Below are positions 43,627 to 55,479 of a DNA stretch of 64,000 nt, piece by piece. Location of the stretch: positions 51,096-115,095 of the forward strand of contig JAUCBJ010007542.1 of assembly GCA_032718475.1 (NCBI GenBank), given 5' to 3'. The DNA is from Nemertoderma westbladi (Eukaryota; Xenacoelomorpha; Nemertodermatida; Nemertodermatidae). How positions within the stretch are numbered: position 1 is the first letter of the stretch; the number at the start of each line of letters is the position of its first letter. Below the pieces are notes generated by a model. The model was not told the origin of the DNA, did no database searches, and was given only the letters and a program-made list of their open reading frames with translations. A program made the position numbers and the translations under genes.

Positions 43627-45480
43627 TTACTGTCTCTTAAAAGTTCCCTTTAATGTATTTACAGTACTTGTTATATCCCTTAACTGGTCCATGGACCGGG
43701 ATATTTTTATCTCGTCCAACTCCTGCCGCCCCTCCTCCATCTTCTCAACTGCTCGCGCAGGAGCCGCCAACGGAGTTGCCAGATGGTTCGTAGGAGCCAC
43801 GGGGGACAATCCCTGTCCGAATGCTTTTCTTTGCGATTCAACACAAAATTTTGTTTCGGGGATTTGACTGCTAGTTAAGGGGGGATTTGTTTTTTCTAGG
43901 GAGAATCTGGAATCATATCGGAGCAGTAGAGGGGTCTCCTTTAATGGAGTAGACTTAATAACAGGCCTACCTATTTCAGGCTCATCTAAAATAGTAGGAA
44001 GACTATTCAATTCGACTACCTACGTTATTGATTGGCCAGATTTTAAATCTGTGTTCGCCAATTCTCACCTCACGGGGGGGGGGGGGGGGGGGGGCAAGTC
44101 TGGTAACTTGCGTCCTATGGGAGCTCATCTATGCCCATTGGAATGGGATTTGTAACTCTAACATTCTGATCCAGTTGTAGTCCCTTCATCTGAGGAGGTG
44201 GTAAATCCATATCTCTTGGAAGTTAAACGACTTCTAATTTGCTCTTGAGCTGTTTCTCTTTGCTTCTGTATCAGTTCTTGTCTCGTATGGATAGCGTCCA
44301 ATTCCAGTTGAGCCAATGCTTCAGATGCAGCTTTAGCAGTTGCTCTTTTTGTTTCTTCTTTTACCTTTGCTGCTTCAGCACGTGCTTTAGCTGCCTAATT
44401 CCCGCTGAGCTCTTTCCTTGGCTGCTTCTGCTTCCCGTTTTGCTCTTTCCTCTGCTGCTTCTGCTTCTCGTTTTGCTTCCTCTTCTATCAGTCTCCTTTT
44501 CACTGCTCTAGATCTTTCTTGTTCGGTGAAAATTGTTTGGTCTGCTTTATCCTGTTCAGCAGCCTGCATCTCCACACCTATCGCGTCCAGTATGTTACCG
44601 GCTGCTTCACTGCTAGGGTGCAGTCCTGCTAGACGTCTTCTTAGCTTCCGATCTCCGATGAATCATTGGTAGTTCGACAAATAAATGTTGATAGCTTCTT
44701 TCTTAGGCTGCCCTCCAAGCTCCAAGCTCCAAGCTCTACCTGTCCTTCTCAATGAGAAAGAACCGTGTCAGTGGATTCCCCATACATGAATTGATCGGCT
44801 AACTGATTTTTCCACATGGCAATTCCCTGGACCTTATCGTGGATTCATTGAAATCATCCCCGCACCGCTACCTGCAGAGAGGTATCTTGTCTTCTTTTGG
44901 AGGCTTCTTCGAAGGCTGACAAAATTAGTCTAATCCTGAAGATCTGCTCCCGCACTTGGAACAAGAGTAGTCCTTGCGCTTGAGGTTCCAACTGTCCTCG
45001 GAATAGTTGAGTTTCCAGTCATCCTAGGGAGTTAAAGAATCCCTGCATGTAACCGGATGCTACCCTCTTCCACACCGCAGGGTCTTGGGTCTCCTGATTT
45101 ACTCCTAGCTGATGTAAGTCCTCCCATGGAACTTCGGAGAAGTTAAAGGGAGTTCCGGGTCCGGGAAAGTTCCATTACGATTCAACTAAGGACTCCAACT
45201 CCTCCCACGAATATCTACCATAACTCTCCTTAGTCGGTCTTCTATTCTTTATCCGATGTGCTAAATGCTCTTCCAAAGCTGGAAGAATTTGGGTGAGCAT
45301 CCCTCCAGGGAGAAAGAAGTGGGGGTTGGCGTCAGCTACTTCCGCTATTCTCTGATCAGCCACTTTAGGATTCAGTTCCTCTGTACTAGAGCAGTTGTCG
45401 CTGGATCGCTTAAGGGTCACCAGCGGTTCATTCTGACGTGGTTGTTCTGCTGCCGCAGCTTGAACTCGTTTCACTTGGGC
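43627..45480 (-). pseudogene. BEL copy B gag N-terminal region (extra domain)
   Basis: 45175-45474 is a 99-codon frame with LPALEEHLAHRIKNRRPTK and YSWEELESLVES; 44387-44575 is a strongly charged coiled coil (EEAKREAEAAEERAKREAE); 43627-44010 is a Pro/Leu-rich linker. A run of 21 G (44074-44094) interrupts it where copy A has five G. The part from 44400 to 45640 has no counterpart in copy A. Function beyond a gag N-terminal oligomerisation role is not known. Confidence 0.65.
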
Positions 45481-45689
45481 CCTAGTGCCTATATAGACCT
45501 ATGGTGCTCCACTAACTTAGGTCCCGACACAACTACTGTAGGGATAGCCTTTCTTACAGTAGGTGGGGACTTAGACTTCGGTCAGATCCTTTCTACACTT
45601 TTATCGGGGTCACAGACTGTCTATTCTAATATGCTATCCGACAGGGTATATTTTGAAACAGACATTATAAGATGTTTTTTTACTGAATG

Positions 45690-46540
45690 CCTATTACTAT
45701 ACAACAGTCAAGTTGGCTTAACTAATCAGTATCAACTGTCAGTCTTACAGTTATAATGTATTGCTACCCAGGCAATAAACATATAACAATGTATAAAATA
45801 CCAGTATACAATATATAGTATATATAACAGTAATACAGAAAACTGATATCACTCCTGAGTACCGGTATATGCGTATAGCCTAAATTATATAGGTATATAT
45901 TAACCGAACTGTCAGTACTGGTACGATCAATAATTAAGCAATAAGTGATCTGTCAGTTATAGGAATTAGTTTCCGTTTACTCAGCGCTGATGTCAAGTAA
46001 TAGGTTCAGCATATATGGTTTAGACTTAGTTGGATCTAACAGGCCTAGGGGTTTTAAATCTGATGAAATAAAGTTTAAATTGAGATAGATATATATATAT
46101 ATACCCATAGCGGGTTTAATTAATATTTATCCAGGTGTTCAGAGGATTATAAACCACAGTAAATTATTGTTGTAAAACACAATGAATTATTGTTCTTACT
46201 CGGTCAGAGGTCATACCTAGGATGGTAAACACTCTTTAGTGAGAGTTTATAGACACTAAATAAGAATAATTTCTACTGACTAGGTTACTTATCACTACAA
46301 ATTACTTAAATACGTATGATGGGTTGAGATAACACAATCTCTAGATAAACAAAAGTTACAAGTACAATTTAAGGGTAAATTTAACAAGAATTTTACTATC
46401 CTGAACCTTGAATTTCTGGTACTTACAGGGGTAATACGGAATTTTGAAACTAATATAGTAGCATTCAATAATTCGGGTTGTCCAGAAAAGGAGATGCCAC
46501 TGTCTGACGGCTTATAGTCTACACTGTAATTGCTAGATTA
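45690..46540 (-). promoter_or_regulatory. BEL copy B 5' leader / LTR-derived region
   Basis: Non-coding homologue of 34740-35560 (shared CAGTATCAACTGTCAGTCT, ACTTATCACTACAAATTACTTA, GGCTTATAGTCTACACT). Homology stops after CTGTAATTGCTAG near 46540, where a LINE RT frame begins, so the outer end is lost. TATA-like runs occur at 46088-46104. Confidence 0.6.
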
Positions 46541-46544
46541 ACAG

Positions 46545-46906
46545 CCGTTAAAATTGGCCCTGACGGGTTATCCAGCAAGCACTACACCAATGGTACGGTT
46601 CGCCTATTCTCCCACTTGGCATCAGTCTTTAGTTGGTTTAATGTTCACGGCTATATGACCGACGACCTCATACGATGTAATATTCTCCCCATTGTGAAGG
46701 ATAAGAACGAAGACATCACCATGTTTGACAATTACAGGGGTATCGCACTTGCAACTATAAGTAGTACAATTCTAGAATTTGTCTACCTTGAATGTTTTGG
46801 CGGTAAACTCGGTACTACTGACTCCCAATTTGGTTTCAAAAGTAAATTAGGCACCGAGTTATCTAGAGGAAGACAAGAGAACTATAGACTGGTTAGCCCC
46901 CTTTGA
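46545..46906 (+). pseudogene. LINE reverse transcriptase fragment (CR1/Jockey-like)
   Basis: Open in one frame with RT motifs: an N-terminal helix ending in FNVHGYMTDDLIRCNILPIVKDK, DNYRGIALATISSTILE and TTDSQFGFKSKLGTELS. These correspond to RT motifs 1-2 ('NYRPIAL' and 'QFGFK'). The catalytic palm that should follow is absent; sequence after 46906 is unrelated. The start is not a gene start; it is a truncated relic. Confidence 0.75.
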
Positions 46907-48244
46907 ATGTCACAGCTAATGGTCTAGTACATATCTGCCAAGTTTCAGCTTATACGGATTAAAAGCAAAGAAATTGCGGAGGACATTTAATGTTTAGATA
47001 TGTTGGAGACTGATGAACTGGGTTTCTTAAAGTTTTTAAAAAATCTCACCTTTTGGTCCTGTAATAATGCCAATAAATTGTCAACATGACACAGCGTTAA
47101 ATCCGACAAAGTTATTAGCATGTCAAATCGTAACGAAGACTACGTCGCGGCGTCAACAACTATTTGTCATTATTGTCCCACCCCTAACATTGTCAGTTCA
47201 CAAAGGCTCCGGCAACGTCGTGGTTCACCCCACAAAGTGGGAGCTGTATAATCTTAGCACAGTACAGCCGACTCGCTGTAATATTTACCTGTACTGTACG
47301 TACAGGTCTATAAACATGGATAAATAGGCCAGGTACAGTACCATGAGATTTAGCCATAGTGCTGTAGTGCTGCAGTGCACTGACTACTGCTTCCTGAATT
47401 ATGGGCAAATACGTCTCACATACGGTAGCCTACGGTAGGCTATGGGAACTATTTAAAATACGTACACATACGGCAAAAAGACAAACCCCTAGGCCAGGGA
47501 TTACGCACAAAGTCTGACGACTTATTTCCAGTGCGGTCCCCCCAGAACTTTACTCCCCAGAGGAAACTCCAGTACTCATTTAGCGACCACTTAAGGATGC
47601 AAGGCAGAGATGCACCCTGGCCTATAACAGCATAAATCAGTATAAAAATGTGGTGTTGCGGCAATATCAGACAGTCAGGACGCGTTGCAGTGAGTAGCGA
47701 GTCTGCACGTGCGGTACTGTGGTGTCAACGTATAATAGATTAGCAATCTGTATCTTTCTAGCCACTGGTGTTTCTGGGCACAGAGTCAGGAAGTGTATAA
47801 AGACTCACACTGAGAGCTTCAAGAATACTCTTGCCTCAAGTAGTCCACAAAGCATGAATCACGCCGTAGAACGTATGGAACATGCAAGAACTCCCAATCA
47901 GGGGCCAGTTACCATGCCATCAACCCGTAACCAATGGATCCGTTAATTCAGGCTATGGGGTGACGTAGGAGGGAAAGTATACTGATTGGACGGTGACTAA
48001 CAAAGAAGTACGTAATCAAAGGGAATAGTATCCAATGACTGGTGATTTCGTAATCTGAGCATCTGATTTTCTGTGGGAATGTACGGGAAAGTGTTATACT
48101 TAGAATAAACGATGGAGAGTGTAAGTTTACATCAGTTCATAAAATATAAAGTTCTTAATAGTTTTTAAAGGGTTTAGAGTGACCAGCGCATTGTGTAAAA
48201 TGGGGACATTTTTGACGCAAAAGCTTTAACAGTGAGGCCACGAG
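46907..48244. other. Gene-free stretch
   Basis: No supportable gene. A TATAAAAATG lies at 47640 with a GC-richer section after it, followed by a short open stretch without homology that I recognise (47719-47946). The 60-bp repeat shared with 6696-6757 is at 48173-48233, directly beside the left arm of the inverted-repeat structure. Confidence 0.45.
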
Positions 48245-51200
48245 GATCGATAAAGCCACGAGGATCAAACACTGTAAAGTACTTTGCAACAAGTATGTAT
48301 GTAGTTTTAATCCAAAAGTTTAACATTACGAAATGATTGTACATATATTATAAGTGATAGAAACTGCACAAATTAAATTAGTTGCTGTATAAATAAATGT
48401 AAAAATGACATAAATTATGTTATAAATAAGTTAGCTTATATTTATGGTGGCATTTGGAGCCATGTTAATAATATAGCTACTGGTTATTAATAGCTATACC
48501 CCGCCTACCGGGAGGTAATGCAGTAGGCCTATCTGGCTGTCAGGCAAATTTCCACCTATTGTTTACGTGGTAACCAATGAAGGCGTTAAGTAATGTCCAC
48601 TAAGGGGAAATTACTTAACTGATAACACCAAATACAATACGAAATGTACAAGCCAATACAATGCTGTAATGTCCTCAAAAGTTGTAAAATGCTAAATAAC
48701 AACTAACGGATGAAGTGGTAGGCATTCACCAGCGGCAGCATAGTGTAAAGATGATAGAAAAAAGAAAGTATTGAGGGTCTTTAGCTGGTTATATTATATT
48801 AGATAAAGATACAATAGTAAACCTACAATAGTAAACGTTTTCGACCTACCGGTCTGCATCAGACTATGTACTGGCAACTAACAGGAAAATGTGGGGGTCT
48901 ATATATATATATAGATGTTGCGCTTAACAAATACGCCATGTCGAAATACGTATATTGGCGCTTTTGCGACCTGTTTATATAAGATGAGGGCGTTCTGTGG
49001 GATATAATGGCGTTTGGTAGGCATGTCATCTTAACGCCACAATGGCGATAATGCTACTTAAGACCAAAAAATTCATCATAAGTGGCGTTTGATTATCAGT
49101 TTATTTTCAAGCGTTCCTAGCACCAATTATTAACATATTATTAATCATCCCATCATCTCTTGTATTTCATGCAACGAAAAAAGCATATGTTCCTAGGGAA
49201 CGATTTATAATTCTTTTTGACAGCACCCTGGCTAGCAATAAAAAATAAACCATTTTTAATATAAACAATTAAAATGAGCATAATATTAATTAAAGCTATA
49301 AACTCATGGGGTGACTATTAATGGCATTTATTGTGGTATATAGGCCTAAGTAAAAACACGGGACCTACAGTAAATTATCAGCAATTTACGATTTATGTTC
49401 GCATAAGAAGCCTAAGAAGTTCGCTAGGTTCACCAAAGTCAGGTTTCTTAGGATCTAATTTAGACTTTTTATCCTGCAGGCTGCATCGCATGTACCAGTT
49501 ATACCAAACAGCCAATATACAAAAATTAAATACACAAGCGTGATTGGCGCAAGTTTGTGGTGCTGCTTCCCAGTGGATAGTTACTGCCCACAACTCTATT
49601 CGTTTCGTAGGCCGTTCCTTCCCCCTTTGAGGCTTCACTCTTATTGTCATCTCTTGGGCTCCCTCTTGAGAATGCCTTCATTTGTGATGCGAAACAGGAC
49701 GAGCGCAACCAGTCTAGTGATGGAGACGAGTTTATTCACGAAATTGGCAAATTGTTGACCTATTAATTGTTGGCACACTGTAAACATTTTACAACTAAAG
49801 TGGCGTTTCAATTCAAATTCCCATATAAAACAAATTAATAATAAGCAGAATAATTCTGCGGGTAATATTTAGGAATGTCCAGTCCAGTGTACTGTAATTT
49901 GTTTCGAAGGCCACATTATTTACATAAACTGAACCATAACATACATGGACCTTCAAAATCATAGGCAAAACCATACCGGTATCACCTGCACTGTGACCTT
50001 AAGAGATCTAAAGACTTACCCGAATCATCATAACCATATCGTCCCTTTCATTTTGAAACCACCTATATGCCATTTTTGCCGAAATGGTGATTTCTGCATT
50101 TCTTTATGTTAAAATGTATTCTGAAGCCGATTAACACACTTAGAAGGCCATACTCCCACGTATAACTGAGATATTTAACTTTTCAAAACCACCTATGTGC
50201 CAGTTTTGCATAGACCGCATGATAAAGAAATTTACGAAACGTTGATTTAAAATTGGAAACAACGAATCAGGAGCTAGAATTGTTGTTTATTATGATAGAG
50301 GGAGATTTGTTTTATATTTTTAAAACTTAATGATCGAATTTGTCTTAAGGGTTTTAATACTTTTTGAGTAATCATTGTGAAAAATGAAATATTTTTTTCG
50401 AAACAACCTATATCCCTATACATAGTTTCCTATCTAATATGTTACATAATTCCAATACCATAACTGTTTTTTGTTTAAAATCGTTACATTTAATGGATTC
50501 AAAAGTAAATAAGACCAAAATCCGGGAATATTACTTTCAAACAAAATTAGAATCGAAAATGCCGTTTTACAGGAAAATAGATTTAGGTTGTTTGAAAATG
50601 AAAGGGACGATATCTTGAAACAGAACCCTAACATGAAACCATAACACCAAAAAACGCAAAACTTAACCATACCCTTACTCTGGGCGTACTGAAGCCATTT
50701 TACATATAACCTGGCGATATGTAGACTTTTAATAACCACATTGGCAAATTGTTTACATATTTAGCATCTGGCGCATGCCGAATATTTTATAACAAAATTG
50801 GTGTTTCATTACATGTTCGTAAATATTACAAATTGAGACAAGTTTTTTGATGTTCGTGTGCCAGAATATACTTAGTAGAAATGCGGTGAAGAGCTCATAT
50901 TATATAATAATATAATATACATTATATATAATTATACAATATATTATGAAGAGCTGAAGAGATCATATTGGCTATCGACAATTTTTGTCGAATTAAAACA
51001 ATTTTACGTAGATACTGGCGTTATGTAGTCTTTTATTCACGAAATTGGCATATTTATAGTTGGCACATTGTAAACATTTTACATCTAAATTGGCGTTTCA
51101 ATTCAAATTCCCATATAAAACAAATTGATAAGACATGTTATTTTTTATATGTCAGAAACCAAAAAATTAACTGAGCAGAATTCTGCGGGTAATATTTAGG

Positions 51201-52575
51201 AATGTCAAGCGTACATTAATTTGTTTGGAAAGCATCTGAACCAATAGCCAAACCTTAATCTGAACCATAATATGGACCATAACAAAACCATACCGGTATC
51301 ATTACCTGCACTGTGACCTTAAGAGATCTAAAGAATTACCCGAATCATAATCATATCTTGAAACAGAACCCTTACATGAAACCATAACAACGATAACGCA
51401 AAACTGAACCACACTTACTCTGGGCGTATTAAAACCATTTTATTCTTAAAATGTTACTTTTTCGCTCGAATTTAGTCCAACATCGGGAGAAAAAGTTTCA
51501 CTTTTTTTCCCTAGGGAAAAAAGTTACCCATAGGAAAAAAGTAAATTAAAATATTTTTGGCGGAATTTCTTAAATCTTATTACATATATTGAAAGATCAT
51601 CGACGTAGAAAAGGTTTGCAAGTAATTTGAGCAAAATCCATTCACTCACTCACTCAAAAGTTATTGCCACTTTAGTGTCTGTGCGGCGTATCTCCAAAAC
51701 GGAACTCAATATCCAATATGGGTTTAGGTAATTAAGCGGCTCTCTAGTTACGTAATAAATATTCGAGAACACTAAATTATTTAACATTGAGTAAGGCAAC
51801 ATCGAGAGTTGAAGAGTACAGTAATTTGAATCGCAGTAACTATGGAAGCAATATAGTAAAATACTGCATTTCAATTTATTTTGTAACACTACTGTAGGCT
51901 ACTACAGTAATACTGTACATAGAATATTGCTATGTTTTATTAAAGAATTTAGCAACAAAAAAGTACCAATTTAAGAATAAAATTACGTATTACATGGGAA
52001 TAAAAAGGTAGAACATTTTTTTTCAATATTCTCTCCACCCTTTATTAACCTCGCTGATGCTCGGTAAATAAAATGCCTCGAGAATAATGAAAAAAGTTCT
52101 ACTTTTTTCCCAAGTCATAAATAATTATTATTCCAAAACTGTAACATTACTCAACGCCGTTAGTATTACCATCGAGTTGTTATTTAGCACTTTACAACTT
52201 TAGAGGACATTACAGCATTGTATTGGCCTGTACATTTAGTATTGTATTTGGTGTTATTGTTTACGTGGTAACCCATGACGGCGTTAAGTAATGTCCACTA
52301 AGGGGACATTACGGGGTATATCTATTGATAACCAGGAGGGCCAAGCTATATTATTATAACATGGCTCCAAACGCCACCAGAAATATAAGCTAACTTATTT
52401 ATAACATAATTTATGTCATTTTTACATTTATTTATACAGCAAATAATATAATTTGTGCAGTTTCTATCACTTATACTGTATATGTACAATCATTTCGTAA
52501 TGTTAAAATTTTGGAATAAAACTACATACATACTTGTTGCAAAGTACAGTTACAGTGTTCTGATCCTCGTGGCTT
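48245..52575. repeat. 4.3-kb inverted-repeat structure (arms about 400-465 bp)
   Basis: The left arm (48245-48710) and right arm (52165-52575) are reverse complements with roughly 90 percent identity by eye, sharing on opposite strands CAACAAGTATGTATGTAG, ACGAAATGATTGTACATAT, GACATAAATTATGTTATAA and GCCAATACAATGCTGTAAT. A segment of about 58 bp within the arms (48557-48614 and 52255-52313) is in the same orientation in both. No reading frame between the arms encodes a recognisable transposase. The structure is either a non-autonomous foldback element or two opposed copies of one repeat. Confidence 0.75.
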
Positions 52576-54750
52576 TATTTCCACTCACTCACTAACGTTC
52601 GTTCGTGTAAGAAAGCCACTCGGATCATTACACTGTAAAGTGCTACTTTACACACAAGCATGTAAATAGTTATTACATACTGTATACCCTGGCGATATGT
52701 AGACTTTTAATAGCCACATTGGCAAATTGTTTACATATTTAGCATCTGGCGCATGCCGAACATTTTATAACAAAATTGGCGTTTCATTACATGTTCGTAA
52801 ATATTACAAATTTAGACAAGTTTTTTGTTGTTTGTGTGCTAGAATATACTTAGTAGAAATGCAATGAACAGAGAAGCCGGCAAAGAAATGCCCTTGTCCC
52901 ATGTAAATTGTTGAGAAAACCCCCATCATTAAAATTGTCTGACCGCAAAACACGAACCTTTATCCTAACCTTAACACGAACCACATTAAAACCTTGTCAT
53001 TATTACTTGTAGGGCGTACCTAGACATTCAACAGTCCGTCATACCATACAGCCATACCAATACTTCAATGCAGAAACGTGATTGGAGCAAGTTTTCGGTG
53101 CTGCTTCCCAGTGGATGTTTACTGGTCACACATCTTTTCGTATCATGCAAAGCGGAACCATTTCCCCAAGACAAAATACGGCAATCAACCATGTCGTATC
53201 CAGAACCTAAACAGAACCACACAATAAGAACATATTGGCTATCGACAATTTTTGTCGAATTAAAACCATTTTACGTAGATACTGGCGTTATGTAGTCTTT
53301 TATTCACAAAATTGGCAAATTGTTCACATTGGCATATTTATAGTTGGCACATAGTAAACATTTTACATCTAAATTGGCGTTTCAATTCAAATTCCCATAT
53401 AAAACAATTTTTTTATTTTTACACAATTTTTTATATTTTGAATGATATTTTTACACTTTAATGTTGATGGAAACTTGACAACCATTGATAATAATCAACT
53501 AAGGAAGGTCGACGACTTCCAGTACCTTGGATCATGGATAGAGAGTAGCAAAAAGGACATAGAAGTTAGGAAAGCAAAGGCTTGGGTAGCTCCCAAATCA
53601 CTTGAACAACAAATTGATGGTTGCTACACAAGACTACCAAGGACATCGCTAAACATCAGCTGGAGACAACACATGACAAACGCCGAGCTTTATGGTACAA
53701 TACCACCTGTATCAACCACCCTCCGTGAACGCAGATTAAGATTCAGCGGGCACTGCTGGCGAAGTAAAGACGAGGTGATACCAGATCTACTTTTCTGACA
53801 ACCAACTCATGGAAAGCGTAGTCGTGGACGACCGGCCATAACATATATAGCTCAACTTGAAAGGGATACTAAACTTGGGAGAAACTAAATTCGACAACTA
53901 TGGAGAATCGGGAAGCCTGGAAGGATCTCATTTCCACTGTCCGAGTTCGCTCGACCTTGTAGTAGTAGTAGTAGTATATTTTATATGTCAGAAACCAAAA
54001 AATTCACTGAGCAGAATTATGCGGGTAATATTTAGGAATGCCCAGCGTACAGTAATTTGTTTAGAACGCCACATCATTTACATAATCTGAACCAATACCC
54101 AAACCTTAATCTGAACCATAACATGGACAATAACAAAACCATACCGGTATCATTACCTGCACTGTGATCTTGAGAGATCTAAAGACTTACCCGAATCATA
54201 ATCATATCTTGAAAAAGAACCCTTACCTGAAACCATAACAACGATAACGCAAAACTGAACCATACCCTTACTCTGGGGGTATTGAAACCATTTTACATAT
54301 AACCTGGCGATATGTAGACTTTCAATAACCTCATTGGCAAATTGTTTACATATTTAGCATCTGGCGCATGCCGAACATTTTATAACAAAATTGGCGTTTC
54401 ATTACCCCCATCATTAAAATTGCCTGACCGCATAACCCCAACCTTTATCCTAACCTTAACATGAACTACATTAAAACCTTGTCATTATTACTTGTAGGGC
54501 GTACCTAGACATTCAACAGTCCGTCATACCATACAGCCATACCAATACTTCAATGCAGAAACGTGATTGGCGCAAGTTTTCGGTGCTGCTTCTCAGTGGA
54601 TGTTTACTGGTCACACATATTTTCGTTTCATCAGCCGTTCCTTCCCCCTCTGGGGCTCCACTCCATTGTAATTACAAATCACATTCTATGAATTCAATAG
54701 CTAAATTTGCAGTGAAAACATTGTCAAAGGGAGTGAAAATAATGTAGTTG
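49500..54750. repeat. About three copies of a ~2-kb non-coding repeat
   Basis: Shared modules recur in the + orientation: GTGATTGGCGCAAGTTT-type (49541, 53078, 54563); TTCAAATTCCCATATAAAAC (49816, 51104, 53387); GCGGGTAATATTTAGGAATG (49858, 51185, 54020); GGCGATATGTAGACTTT (50713, 52692, 54307); and GCTATCGACAATTTTTGTCG (50972, 53235). Spacing between equivalent modules is about 1.6-2.3 kb. No coding sequence is found in any copy. The family may be a non-autonomous element or a tandem array with indels. Confidence 0.7.
53432..53982 (+). pseudogene. Second LINE copy, truncated and internally deleted
   Basis: Nearly identical to 17920-18545: GNLTTIDNNQLRKVDDFQYLG and the C-terminal RRLRFSGHCWR signature are present. 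About 118 bases equivalent to 18050-18167 are missing, and later a stop and a frame change occur (53797, 53880). It ends in a TAG repeat, flanked by TATATTTT at 53432-53439 and 53975-53982, a probable target duplication. It interrupts a copy of the ~2-kb repeat, so it is younger than that family. Confidence 0.88.
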
Positions 54751-55479
54751 ATTGTTTAACGCCATTTCTATGGAAGGAGTTAAAATAATGTTCTATTTTT
54801 AAATAAAATTTATTGGTTTTACAGTATTATATTATTAGCTTCACAATTTTTTTATTTATGGCGCATTTCCTACTAATCCCTTATTAGAAAATTCATTTTA
54901 ATCATAATTTGTTAATTCGTCATTTTTTATATTTATTGCGCATTGTTAACTGCGATCTGAACCAATATCATATATAAGAAAGGCGTATTTGATACATTAT
55001 ATCTATATATATATATAAGTTTTAAAGGGGAATACCTGATAGGTGAATCCCAGAAAGGTTAACGTGTATGTATGTACTGTATAACGTAAGGTAATTGTGA
55101 TAGGGAAAATACACCGAGTTAGTTGTAAGCTGTCAATCTAAAGTACAAATATAGGGTTGCAGGTTGGGTTATAAGGTTGGGAGAAGTTGATAGGGAAATC
55201 CCAGGAGTGGTCATGTGTCTACATACTGAATGGTATAATTGGATTAGGTAGGTTACATAGGATTATGAGGTATCTACTTAAAGCGCATGGTTAGGTAGAA
55301 TGCAACATAATGATAGCTGTAATTTTTCCAGAGTAAGAAATCACAAGAAACAGAAAAACCAAGACAAAAACAAAAGGGAGGTAGGGGAAAAGTACATAAA
55401 AACCCCGGAAATTCGCTATAGAGGGCACTGTAGTTGTGTAAGATATAGAATATAGGTTGTATTATATAAAACGTTGGGT
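54751..55479. other. Gene-free stretch 3' of Penelope-like element
   Basis: AT-rich, no gene. On the minus strand the part next to 55480 is the 3' untranslated region of the Penelope-like element; its other end was not located. A TATATATA run at 55001-55016 is the only simple repeat. Confidence 0.45.

Larger units (their letters stand above)
37859..46540 (-). mobile_element. BEL/Pao LTR retrotransposon, copy B (degenerate)
   Basis: Same order, orientation and family as copy A: leader, gag, knuckles and protease, RT, RNase H, integrase. It has its own lesions, including a stop replacing the Tyr of the catalytic motif, two long poly(G) runs (44074-44094, 41070-41091) and a local palindrome in the integrase. 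It retains an N-terminal gag region lost from copy A. The leader homology ends at about 46540, where a LINE fragment begins. No LTR pair was identified. Confidence 0.85.

Noticed and set aside
44239-44672. Cys/Phe/Leu-rich plus-strand frames
   Set aside because: Antisense of the Glu/Ala/Lys coiled coil in BEL copy B gag.
47719-47946. 75-codon frame downstream of TATAAAA
   Set aside because: No ATG at its start, no recognisable domain and no splice or poly(A) support; kept only as a note in the gene-free stretch.
49331-50739. Short frames around 49.3-50.7 kb
   Set aside because: They fall inside the ~2-kb non-coding repeat; equivalent positions in other copies are not open.
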